Part shown: positions 35,298 through 43,531 of the stretch, one piece after another
Numbering within the stretch: the stretch's first letter is position 1
How the letters are laid out: every line of letters starts with the position of its first letter
Source of the DNA: Natronococcus sp. AD-5
GTDB lineage: Archaea > Halobacteriota > Halobacteria > Halobacteriales > Natrialbaceae
Length of the DNA: 64,000 bases
Direction of reading: 5' to 3'
Assembly: GCF_030734285.1 (NCBI RefSeq)
Contig: NZ_CP132294.1
Span: forward strand, 3,224,001-3,288,000
Translations under genes and position numbers: made by a program
The notes under the pieces: generated by a model
Told to the model about the DNA's origin: nothing
Seen by the model: the letters and a program-made list of their open reading frames with translations, nothing else
The model's database searches: none

Positions 35298-36938
35298 CTA
35301 CCCGAACACCGGAGTGCCGCCCTTCGGCCCGAACAGGGCGAGGAGAAGTCCGGACAACAGGAACGTCACGCCGGTCAGGAACAGCAGACTCTGGAACCAG
35401 CCCGCGATGGTCAGATCGCCGTGAACGCCCTCGAGGCGCCGCCGGACGAGTTCGGCCCGCGAGCCGATCGGATCCGGGAACTCCGCGAGGACCTCGAACG
35501 GCTCGACGGGTTCGATCGCACCGGTCAGCACGGCGAACGTCAGGTAGATTCCGAGACCGGCCGGCGGAACGATCGCCAGCGCCAGCCACCGGTTCGCGAC
35601 GACCGTCGCGAGCGCGAAAATCGGAACCGCGGCGAGCGCGGTCGTCGCGACGACCCGGCCGAACCGCGCGTCGGCGAGCGGATCGAACCCGACGTGCCGG
35701 GCGGAGATGCAGTGGAAGGCGAACATCGCCCCGTACCCGGTGCTCGTCGCGACGGCCGCGCCGTGCATCCCGTACCGCGGGATCAACAGGAGGTTGAGCG
35801 TGACGTTGATCATCGCCGCGACGCCGGTCGCCGCGACCGGATACCGGAGGGTTCCCTCGCCCTGTGACACCGCCAGGATCGGTCGCGCGAGCGCGAAGCC
35901 GAGCGCACCGGGGAGCAGTAGCAACAGCGGCTCGATCGCCGGCGTCGCGTCCGAACCGAAGTAGAACGGAACGGCGACGTCCGCCAGCGCCGCGAGCCCG
36001 ACGGCCATAACGGCCGTCAGGAGGAACGTGTACCGCGTCGTCTTCGAGGCGAGCGAGGTGATCTGTCTGGTGCGGTTCCTGGACCACAGCTCGGAGGTCG
36101 AGTGGACGTACACCGTCTGCAGCGCCAACGGCACGAACCAGAGGAACTCCGCGAGGGTGAGCGCCGCCTTGTAGTTCCCGACGTCGGCGCTCTCCCGGAA
36201 GTGCTGGAGCATGACGATGTCGATGTGGTAGAGCGAGGAGAGCAGGAACAGCAACACGATGCTCATCGAGTTGAACGTCAGCATCTTCTTCCGGGGGAAG
36301 TTCCTCGGCGGCTTCCGGAACACGCTCGAGAGCGACACGTGTTGGTGGACCAGCGCCAGGCCGATCCCGCCGACGACGATGCTGGCGACGGCGTGGCCCG
36401 CGAGCGCTCCGGCGACGCCGAATCCGGCGTAGACGAGCGGGATCGAGAAGACGACGAAGGTGACCTTGTCGAGGACGTTGAGCGGTTCCGAGTAGCGCTC
36501 GAGGCCGAATCCCATGAGCGTCTTCCGCGAGTACGTCCGGAACTGGACGGAGACGACGAGCAGCGCCAGGCCGTAGAAGTACGTCGTGTACTCCGCACCG
36601 AACAACCGGGTGACGAGCCCGGCCCGGGAGGAGACGATCATCAGAAACGCGCCCGTGAGCGCGAACAGAAGCGCCAGCCGGAAGTAGTAGCCGACCACGT
36701 ACGGTTCCCAGTCCGACATCGACCGATCCTCCGCGAGAAACTTGCGGACGCCGTCGGCGATCCCCGAACTGACGAAGATCATGTAGATGGAGAACACCGA
36801 CATCAGAAACGAGTAGTCCCCGAAGCCGGCGGGCTCGAGGAGTCGGAAGAGGAGGGGCGTCGACACGATGCCGACCAGCAGAGTGACGACCTTGGCGCTG
36901 ACGACGGAGAGAACGCCGCTGGAGAGACTTCGGTTCAC
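35298..36938 (-). CDS. Wzx-like polysaccharide flippase (MATE/MOP superfamily)
   Basis: A 546-residue polytopic protein with about 14 hydrophobic helices. It has the typical N-terminal helix arrangement (STPLLFRLLEPAGFGDYSFLMSVF), the RLFGAEYTTYFY and FGVAGALAGHAVAS segments and a centre NFPRKKMLTFNSMSIVLL, all usual in Wzx-type O-antigen or repeat-unit flippases of archaea. It should move lipid-linked repeat units across the membrane. Unusually, a hydrophilic loop (about residues 480-520) separates the last helix. The start is a GTG at 36938. EPS-box 7 lies about 107 bp upstream. Confidence 0.88.
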   Translation of the reverse strand: MNRSLSSGVLSVVSAKVVTLLVGIVSTPLLFRLLEPAGFGDYSFLMSVFSIYMIFVSSGIADGVRKFLAEDRSMSDWEPYVVGYYFRLALLFALTGAFLMIVSSRAGLVTRLFGAEYTTYFYGLALLVVSVQFRTYSRKTLMGFGLERYSEPLNVLDKVTFVVFSIPLVYAGFGVAGALAGHAVASIVVGGIGLALVHQHVSLSSVFRKPPRNFPRKKMLTFNSMSIVLLFLLSSLYHIDIVMLQHFRESADVGNYKAALTLAEFLWFVPLALQTVYVHSTSELWSRNRTRQITSLASKTTRYTFLLTAVMAVGLAALADVAVPFYFGSDATPAIEPLLLLLPGALGFALARPILAVSQGEGTLRYPVAATGVAAMINVTLNLLLIPRYGMHGAAVATSTGYGAMFAFHCISARHVGFDPLADARFGRVVATTALAAVPIFALATVVANRWLALAIVPPAGLGIYLTFAVLTGAIEPVEPFEVLAEFPDPIGSRAELVRRRLEGVHGDLTIAGWFQSLLFLTGVTFLLSGLLLALFGPKGGTPVFG

Positions 36939-37044
36939 AGTAACCCCCGGGAGCGACGGCGTTCGGCGCCCCCCGTCGCCGACGTTCGCTGAACTATCGA
37001 TACTTGAACGATATCCACAGTATCCGACACTCTGGCCCGGAAGG

Positions 37045-37067
37045 GCCTTATTATAACCGCATTAAGC
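37045..37067 (-). promoter_or_regulatory. EPS-box 7: promoter of the flippase gene
   Basis: In the coding direction GCTTAATGC, then GTTATAATAA as TATA element, then GGC. The GCTTA/TAAG half-sites are preserved. It lies about 107 bp upstream of the GTG start. Confidence 0.5.
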
Positions 37068-37177
37068 GCCGGGCGAAGAGGCGGACGAGGATACCGGCGG
37101 TCTCGGTCCGGACTGGTGACACCGGTACGCGGCCGACGGTCGTCGGAACCGCTGTTCGGCAGATCGGCCGATTCGGC

Positions 37178-37200
37178 GCTTAACCGAGCGATAAATAGGA
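37178..37200 (+). promoter_or_regulatory. EPS-box 8: promoter of the second deacetylase gene
   Basis: GCTTAACCG, then GCGATAAATA as TATA element, then GGA. The left half-site is conserved, the right one changed. It ends 25 bp before the ATG at 37225. Confidence 0.5.
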
Positions 37201-37224
37201 GCGTTGAGATGCGAATGCGAACCG

Positions 37225-38295
37225 ATGAACGCGAATGCAACGCGGCGAGCGCTCCTCGGCACCGTCGGTTCCGGGACGCTCGCGGCGGTTGCCGGCTGTC
37301 TCGACGAGCTAAACGGCAATAGCAGCGACGGCACGGACGGGGGGGACGACGAGCGATCCGACCAGGCTGACGAGTCCGAGGATCCGGGCGACGAGACCGA
37401 CGAGGTCCCCGACGTCGGCGGCGGCGCCATCGTCTTCACGTACGACGACGGCCCGATAGAAGACTACGAGCAAGCGTTCTCCGTCCACCGTGAGTTCGAC
37501 GCGCCCGCGAGCACGGGTATCGTGACGGAGTGGGTCGGTCGCGAGGACTTCCAGGACACCGACTGGATGGAGATCGAACAGATCGAGGAACTCGAGGCGG
37601 CCGGCTGGGAGATCATGTCCCACACGACCGCACACACCGCGCTGGGGTCGTTCGATCTCGTCGAAGACGTCGGTCCGGACGACGCGCGAGTGTATCCGGA
37701 GCAGCCACACCACGCGTTCCACGCCGGGTACGATATCGAGGTCACCGACGGGGAGACGTCGGTTCGACGGCAACTCGTCGATTCCGGCGAGGACGACGTC
37801 GGGCGGTACCTCGAGTTCGACGAACCGCTCGGCGAATCCTTCGCGGCCGGCGAGACGGTCGAACGGTACCCCGAAGACCTCATGCACGAGTTCCTCGGCG
37901 ATTCCAAGGAGCGGCTCGAGCGGTGGGGGTTCGAGGTCGATACGCTCCTCGCGCCGTACGACGTCTGCGACGAGTGGACGATCGGTATCGCCGAGGAGTA
38001 CTACGACGGGATCCCGAACGCCGACCCGACGTCGATGATCAACGATCCGGAGGCGTTCGACCCGTTCGAGACCAAGCGCGACTACTTCGTCGAATTCACG
38101 TCGCCGGAGAACACCAGGACGAAGATCGAGGAGATCGCCGCGGAGGAAGCGATCGGCGTCGTCGGGGCACACAGCTTCAAAGCGGAGGTGAACGAAGAGC
38201 GCATCCGGGAGACGCTCGAGTGGGTCGAAGCGTACGATCTCGAGGTCGTGACGTTCCGCGACGCGATTCGAGCGACGACCGGCGACTCCGCCTGA
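37225..38295 (+). CDS. Tat-lipoprotein polysaccharide deacetylase (NodB-like), copy 2
   Basis: A 356-residue exported protein. TRRALLGTVGSGTLAAVAGC is a Tat signal with lipobox Cys near residue 24, followed by an acidic spacer. The NodB domain starts with IVFTYDDGPIEDY (motif 1, Asp pair) and has IMSHTTAHTAL (motif 2, metal His residues), LLAPYDVCDEW and VGAHSF. It contains an insert (about residues 145-220) between motifs 2 and 3 that copy 1 lacks. Copy 1 in turn has an N-terminal beta-sandwich that is missing here, so the two are not simple duplicates. It is divergent from the flippase gene. Glycan N-deacetylation at the cell surface is the likely role. Confidence 0.88.
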   Translation: MNANATRRALLGTVGSGTLAAVAGCLDELNGNSSDGTDGGDDERSDQADESEDPGDETDEVPDVGGGAIVFTYDDGPIEDYEQAFSVHREFDAPASTGIVTEWVGREDFQDTDWMEIEQIEELEAAGWEIMSHTTAHTALGSFDLVEDVGPDDARVYPEQPHHAFHAGYDIEVTDGETSVRRQLVDSGEDDVGRYLEFDEPLGESFAAGETVERYPEDLMHEFLGDSKERLERWGFEVDTLLAPYDVCDEWTIGIAEEYYDGIPNADPTSMINDPEAFDPFETKRDYFVEFTSPENTRTKIEEIAAEEAIGVVGAHSFKAEVNEERIRETLEWVEAYDLEVVTFRDAIRATTGDSA

Positions 38296-38442
38296 GTACG
38301 GAGCGGAACGCAGTCGCTGGCGACGCGACGAAGAATCGAGAGAAGTACCCCGTTGCGGGGTCGACCTGACAGGAGTCGCTCGTACCAGTTCGAGACGGGG
38401 AAGACGGGTACGGCTCGAGTCGAGCCGGTTCTCGCGGCGACG

Positions 38443-40086
38443 TTACGTCGTGTTGCCGTACATGGTCACTCCCGTGGCGCCGAAGTCGGCGACGCCGTCG
38501 ATGATGCGGCTGTTTTTGATCGTGAGATCGCTGCAGGTGTCGTACAGACAGACGGCCGAGCGACTGCCGTACGATTCCGCGTCGATGTCCGCGTACAGCG
38601 ACTCGGACGTCGTCTCGGAGACGGGGTAGAGGGAGGCGCGAATCTTCGTGTTCTTGAGCGTGAAATTGTCGCCCTTATTGATGATCCCGACCCGATCGGC
38701 GCCGTCGGCGCCGGGTTGAATGATCTCGGAGTCGACGACCGTACAGTTGTCCCGTTCGCACCGAATTCCGTCGCGGAAGCCGTACTTGGTACCGGACCGC
38801 CCGTTGATCGTGAGGTTCTTACAGACGACCGGATCGTTGCTGTCGGAGTCGCGGATCCAGAGCGGGTAGCCGCCCGGAACTTCGTGGTTGATCTCCGTAT
38901 CGGCGATCGTCGTCGGACCGGCTTTCGGCGAAACGACGATACCGTGCTGCGTCGAGTCGCCGCTTATGTTCACCGTCGCGTTTTCGATCGTGGTCTCGCC
39001 GGCGGAGTTCAACACGGCGATCGGGTGACAGTTGTTCCGCGGCACGGAAACGTTGACCGTCATCGACCGCACGCGGACGTCGCCGTGCTCGAACCGGACG
39101 CCGCGCTGGGAGGTGTTCCGGCCGTTCGACTCGTCGACGAAGATCTGCGGCCACCTGATGATGCTGTCGGTGCCGCCGATCCGAATGCTCGCGGACGTAC
39201 TGTTCCGGTAGACGCCGCCGTGGACGATAATCTGTCCGGAGCCGCCGGTCGCGTACAGGCCGGATCCCGGGAACCCGCTGATCTGGCACCGCCTGAACAT
39301 GAGCTTGCCCTCGTTCTGGGTCGCGTTGATCCCGACCGGACCGCGTGCGGACGTGTTCCCCGCGTGCGGGGTGCTGTCCGCCCACTCGCCGCCGTCGTTC
39401 GCGTAAAAGTCGACGACCCTCCCGGTCCCGGACGGGTCGACGACGTTGAACAGCGCCGGGCCCCACGTTCCGCTGTCGTGTTCTCCTCGAAACACGATGT
39501 CCTCGACGTCGAGTTCGTCGGTGACGTACGCTTCGAAGCCGCGAATACCGGTGTTCGGGGCCGTTTGATCCACGTTGAATCCGCGGATCTGGAGCTTTCC
39601 GCCCGGATTCGTGTACGTCCCCAGACGGAACAGTCGGTACCGAGGTCCGTCGAAGTCGTAGTAGTTCGCCGGGACGAGCGTCGCGTTATCGCCGACGATC
39701 CCGAAGTTATCGTATCTCGTAAACCGGAACTGGCTGTCCATGTAGTACCGGCCCTCGGGGAAGTAAAGCGCCGTGTCGTCGGCCCGAAGGTCCTCGAGTA
39801 TCGGCGTGATCGACTCGGAACCGGTCCTGTCGGCGCCTTCAGCGGCGACGTTGACGACGTTGTCGTAGTTCTCGTAGTCGACGACCCCGTGGTAGGCCGC
39901 GGCCGATCCGCTCGCGGCCCCGGTCACGCCGAGTGCCGAGAGTCCGGCGACTGCCGTACCCCGGAGGACAGATCGCCGGCTCTGGGGCTCGGTTTTCGTT
40001 TCGTTCGTCGTACGTTCGTTCGGTCGGCCCCCTGTGTGAGAGTCACACAGGTTGACCTGTTCGGACGGCTTACTTCCGTTCTCCAT
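38443..40086 (-). CDS. Tat-exported right-handed beta-helix protein
   Basis: A 547-residue protein. A long, hydrophilic N-terminus (about 36 residues) precedes QSRRSVLRGTAVAGLSALGV, a twin-arginine signal, with a likely cleavage after SAAA. The mature chain begins with the DYENYDNVVNVAAEGADRTG pattern of pectate-lyase-superfamily proteins (an Ala-Asp-Gly-like opening) and continues as parallel beta-helix rungs: FGIVGDNATLV, LQIRGFNVD, CQISGFPGSGLYATG, TTIENATVNISG, LTIKNSRIIDG. Such proteins are polysaccharide lyases, hydrolases or epimerases; the catalytic residues cannot be picked out by eye. Placement in the locus suggests it trims or modifies the exported glycan. Confidence 0.82.
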   Translation of the reverse strand: MENGSKPSEQVNLCDSHTGGRPNERTTNETKTEPQSRRSVLRGTAVAGLSALGVTGAASGSAAAYHGVVDYENYDNVVNVAAEGADRTGSESITPILEDLRADDTALYFPEGRYYMDSQFRFTRYDNFGIVGDNATLVPANYYDFDGPRYRLFRLGTYTNPGGKLQIRGFNVDQTAPNTGIRGFEAYVTDELDVEDIVFRGEHDSGTWGPALFNVVDPSGTGRVVDFYANDGGEWADSTPHAGNTSARGPVGINATQNEGKLMFRRCQISGFPGSGLYATGGSGQIIVHGGVYRNSTSASIRIGGTDSIIRWPQIFVDESNGRNTSQRGVRFEHGDVRVRSMTVNVSVPRNNCHPIAVLNSAGETTIENATVNISGDSTQHGIVVSPKAGPTTIADTEINHEVPGGYPLWIRDSDSNDPVVCKNLTINGRSGTKYGFRDGIRCERDNCTVVDSEIIQPGADGADRVGIINKGDNFTLKNTKIRASLYPVSETTSESLYADIDAESYGSRSAVCLYDTCSDLTIKNSRIIDGVADFGATGVTMYGNTT

Positions 40087-40423
40087 TGACAGTCACGTTG
40101 AAAGATATGACTTAGCCATCCAATAAATGAGGATTCGGATATCCAGTCTTTAAGTATCCGTGGTATGGAAAACCACGGCTTTTATCAACGGGCCGCGTAA
40201 CGGTGAAACGATCCGACCGGCCGAAAACGGCGGCGAGATGTCGTCGTTTGCCGGAATCGCGATGGTAAACGGTAGACCGTAATCTGACGTATACTCGGCC
40301 GAGCGGATCGTTCGCCGTATGAAACAGTGGGTCGGCCGAGGCGGCATTCCGTTCCGAACGACGGTTCGCGACGATTGCACACCTCTTACGACGGCTTCAC
40401 CGCTTCTCGGGCGACGCGGGCGC
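40087..40423. other. Intergenic region upstream of the beta-helix gene
   Basis: About 340 bases. A weak EPS-like box (coding direction GTTAC...TTGATAAAAGC, 40178-40201) lies about 92 bp before the beta-helix start; only the left half and the TATA element fit. Nothing else is recognised. Confidence 0.35.
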
Positions 40424-41086
40424 TCACTCGAGCGTTTCCGGCGTTCGGTTGGTCTCGAGCGTCGCGGCGATGAGCTCCGCGATCGCGCGTCGGAGGCGCT
40501 GTGAGACGGCCGACGTCGAGACGCCGAGCTGCTCCGCGAGATCGCCTTGCGAGACGCGCCGCGGAATGTCGTAGTAACCGGCGTAGTACGCCAACAACAG
40601 GATCTCGTGTTGCTGTTCGGTCAAGAAGTAGGTGGCGTCGTCGAGCGAACCCGACTCTTGGAGTTGCCGAACCCGAAAGGAGACGCCGCGATCTCGACAG
40701 CCCTCGCGGAATACGGCCAGCGCGTCGCGGTCGGGGAGGTAAATCCGGATGATCCAGCCTCGCTCGCCGCTGGTGAGTTTGAAGACGAACAGGCCCTCCT
40801 CGGAACACTGCGCCGGAAGCGGATCGAGCGCCGACGCCAGTGTCACGCGGTAGATCGTCCGGTTGGGAAACGCGGCGATCCGGGTCGAGTCGGAGACCGT
40901 GTGGTCCGCATCGATCGCCTCCTCGACGGCCTCGTACTCGTTTCCGAACACGGAAACGAAGAGAAACGTATCCTCTCCGCTGGATACGGTGTACTCGTAC
41001 CTGATCGTAACACCCGAGACGTCCTCGATCGTCGGCATCAACACGAGGTCCTCGTGGGAAAGCCTGGCTTCCAGTACGAAACCCAT
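40424..41086 (-). CDS. Bat-type HTH_10 transcriptional regulator
   Basis: A 220-residue haloarchaeal regulator. The N-terminal 150 residues form a mixed alpha/beta sensor domain (MGFVLEARLSHEDLVLMPTI, IRIYLPDRDALAVFREGCRDRGVSFRV), as in bacterio-opsin-activator-like proteins. The C-terminal HTH_10 domain reads LTEQQHEILLLAYYAGYYDIPRRVSQGDLAEQLGVSTSAVSQRLRRAIAELI. It is the only soluble specific regulator within the polysaccharide locus. Its own promoter contains the shared box (41128-41151), which suggests that it belongs to the same regulon or regulates itself; which protein binds the box is not known. Confidence 0.9.
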   Translation of the reverse strand: MGFVLEARLSHEDLVLMPTIEDVSGVTIRYEYTVSSGEDTFLFVSVFGNEYEAVEEAIDADHTVSDSTRIAAFPNRTIYRVTLASALDPLPAQCSEEGLFVFKLTSGERGWIIRIYLPDRDALAVFREGCRDRGVSFRVRQLQESGSLDDATYFLTEQQHEILLLAYYAGYYDIPRRVSQGDLAEQLGVSTSAVSQRLRRAIAELIAATLETNRTPETLE

Positions 41087-41127
41087 CAGCGACGCACCCT
41101 CACAGTACTCTCAGTTGAAGCGTCTCG

Positions 41128-41151
41128 GTTTTCCTTATATTGTCGCTAAAC
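41128..41151 (-). promoter_or_regulatory. EPS-box 9: promoter of the Bat-type regulator gene
   Basis: In the coding direction GTTTAGCG, then CAATATAAGG as TATA element, then AAAAC. GTTT/AAAC half-sites are 24 bp apart end to end. It ends 42 bp before the ATG at 41086. Confidence 0.5.
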
Positions 41152-41358
41152 TGTTTTTCAGCCCTGTCGATAGGAACGGCGCGAGCGCGCTCGCCGCTCC
41201 GGAAGCCGATACGGCGATCGGACGGTCGACCACCGAACGTTCGAGTCGATGGCGAGTTCGAGGGAGAATCTTCAAAGCTGTTAGCAATGGATCATGTCCG
41301 GTGGAGCAACGAAACCGACGTCGGCGGCGAACGACGGACGACCGACTCGAGCGCGCAG

Positions 41359-43137
41359 TTACGGTTGCGCCTCGAGGACGGACCGTTCGTCGTCGGTCTT
41401 CGTGAGCGCCGAGACGACCGTCAGCAGGACGTTCTTCTGGTGGCCGGAGTACGAGCCGTTCTTCCACGTGATCCGCTGAATTTCTTCGGACGAGAGGTGC
41501 GGTTCGACGTTGGCGGGGTCGTTCGGCGTGTAGACGAGTTCCTGGGGCACGTCGGCGCCCGAGTTCGCAGTCTGCTGTCCGGGTCCGAGGAGCGACGTCA
41601 CCCGATCTTTGATCTCCGGATGTCCGAGGAGCCACTCGTAGGCGTACCGCTTCGCGCGGTACTCGAGGGAGTTGATCGGCGTTCCGTAATCGACGTAGTC
41701 GATCTCGACCGTCTTCGGATGGAGTTCCGTGAGGAACGCCCGCGAGAGCTTGGATCCGCGCTTCTGTTCGGGCGGGCAGGCCATCGACTCGACGAAGAAC
41801 TCCGGCGAGTACGCCGGCGTCGTCGACCACATCTGGTACCGGGTGCGGTCCTCGCCGTGGTTCTGGAAGTTGATGACGCGCTCGCGGAAGAAGAAGTGCA
41901 GGTGCTTCCCGTCGATCGTCGTCTCGGGGTACGAACGGAGCCGTTCCCGGAGCGATTCGACGAGTTCCGACTCGGTGACGCCGGTGAGCGCGGTGACGTC
42001 CTCGAGCGGAAAGACCTGCTTCTGGGTCGTGACGGACTTCACGATTTCGTCTATCGAGTCGACGTCCTGCCGGGGCCAGCGGTCGGGGATCGATATGCCG
42101 TCACCGGTGATAAACATCGGATCGCCGTGCTCCGCCGCGACCTGCTCGGCGAAGTCGAGTCCGATAGCCATCCCGAGGTTGTTCATCCCCTGGGTCATGT
42201 CGAGGAGCTTCTCGCGGTGCTCTTCGGTTCTGTCCGCGATGTAGGACTCCCAGGGAACGTCGAGCGCGTGCGACATCTGCCTCGCGATGTCGACCTCGCC
42301 GGCGTTGGCACCGTCCTTTCGAGCGGACGTCGCCGCCGTGACCGGACCGTCGGTGTAGGTGTACGCCGCGAGAACCGAGCGGGAGTCGAGTCCGCCGCTC
42401 ATCGAGACGATCGTCTGATCGGTGACCGACGCGCGACGCTGGCAGGACTCGACGAACAGTTCCTTGAGCCGCTTCGCGTTCTCCTCGATGCTCCGGCTCG
42501 CGTTCGTGTGCCGGTCGAGGCGCCACTCGTGGAACGACTCCGGCTCGTCGGTCCCGAGCTCGAGCACCGAGCCGGGCGGGAGCTGTTCGACGCCCTCGTA
42601 CAGCGTCCGCGTTCCGAGCACTTCGCCGAACAGCAGCGTCTGCCCGAGCGCCAGCCGGTCCGGTTCGAGACCGTCCGCGAGCTCGGCGGCGAGTTGCCGG
42701 ATAACCTTGAGTTCGCGGGAGAGGACCGTTACGTCGCCGAACGACGCCCGGTACGTCGGAAGGCGAGCGAACAGATCGTTGACCGCCCAGGTCGTTCCGT
42801 CCGCGTGATCGGTCACGACGAGCAGGAAATCTCCGTCTCGGTCCCGGACCCAGTCGCCGAGTTCGTCGGTTTTCCCCTCGCGAAGCAGCGGAAGAACCTC
42901 CGAAACGGTCGACTCGACGTCGTCGGCGTCGTAGAGGTAGCCCTCGAGGACGATCGTCGCCTCGTCGAACTCGAAGACCTCGAACGGATACGCGTCGTAC
43001 CCGGTCATCGCGATCAGGCGATCCGAGTCGGTAACCGCGTCCTGACGTCCGTAGGCGGGAGTGAAACAGACCGAATCGAGAACGTCGTCGACGACGTCGT
43101 CGGCGGGGGGGTTCTCGATCGTCGTAATTCCTGGCAT
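41359..43137 (-). CDS. Asparagine synthetase-like protein lacking the glutaminase Cys (copy 2)
   Basis: A 592-residue protein starting MPGITTIENPP: residue 2 is Pro, so the glutaminase nucleophile is absent, as in copy 1. The N-terminal domain still shows class II amidotransferase features (DGDFLLVVTD, NDLFARLPTYR). The ATP-pyrophosphatase domain is intact: IVSMSGGLDSRSVLAAY (S-G-G-x-D-S at residues 247-252) and FITGDGISIPDR. The C-terminal region is rich in aromatic residues and differs from copy 1. Likely roles are adenylation and amidation of a sugar uronic acid using ammonia, or another amide-bond ligation. EPS-box 10 ends 27 bp before the ATG at 43137, which supports this start. Confidence 0.82.
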   Translation of the reverse strand: MPGITTIENPPADDVVDDVLDSVCFTPAYGRQDAVTDSDRLIAMTGYDAYPFEVFEFDEATIVLEGYLYDADDVESTVSEVLPLLREGKTDELGDWVRDRDGDFLLVVTDHADGTTWAVNDLFARLPTYRASFGDVTVLSRELKVIRQLAAELADGLEPDRLALGQTLLFGEVLGTRTLYEGVEQLPPGSVLELGTDEPESFHEWRLDRHTNASRSIEENAKRLKELFVESCQRRASVTDQTIVSMSGGLDSRSVLAAYTYTDGPVTAATSARKDGANAGEVDIARQMSHALDVPWESYIADRTEEHREKLLDMTQGMNNLGMAIGLDFAEQVAAEHGDPMFITGDGISIPDRWPRQDVDSIDEIVKSVTTQKQVFPLEDVTALTGVTESELVESLRERLRSYPETTIDGKHLHFFFRERVINFQNHGEDRTRYQMWSTTPAYSPEFFVESMACPPEQKRGSKLSRAFLTELHPKTVEIDYVDYGTPINSLEYRAKRYAYEWLLGHPEIKDRVTSLLGPGQQTANSGADVPQELVYTPNDPANVEPHLSSEEIQRITWKNGSYSGHQKNVLLTVVSALTKTDDERSVLEAQP

Positions 43138-43531
43138 ATGGGGGCAGGGATGCGTCCACCGGTGTTTATTATACTGTCGGTAACGACGGTAGATCCGACT
43201 CGTAGCCGCTATCACACGGGATCGGGATCGGGGCGAACGGGGCTGATGACGAGCGACGGTTCACGCGGCCCTCGCCCGACGGGCACCAAACCGACCTTGG
43301 GGTAGTTCGTCGGCCGAAATCGGCGTGCAGACGCCCTGTTATTCCTTAATTTTCTGTTAACCGAACTCGCCATAGAACGGATCCGATTCGGACGAACGGC
43401 CGCCGACGCGACGATCGGACCGACGGTCGGACTCACCGGCGGACGGCTACGAGGGACCGAAAAGAGCGTCTGAAGGGACGGAGGAGTCGAACGGGTAGCG
43501 ACCGGTCGGAGCAGCTGGTGACGGCGCCTCG
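43138..43531. other. Intergenic region upstream of asparagine synthetase-like copy 2
   Basis: About 390 bases. EPS-box 10 is near its left end. A short AT-rich stretch near 43338-43360 (TTATTCCTTAATTTTCTG) on the plus strand lies beyond the end of the next minus-strand gene; its role is not clear. No gene is supported. Confidence 0.4.
43164..43184 (-). promoter_or_regulatory. EPS-box 10: promoter of asparagine synthetase-like copy 2
   Basis: In the coding direction GTTACCGAC, then AGTATAATAA as TATA element, then AC. A GTT/AAC outer dyad remains. It ends 27 bp before the ATG at 43137. Confidence 0.5.
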
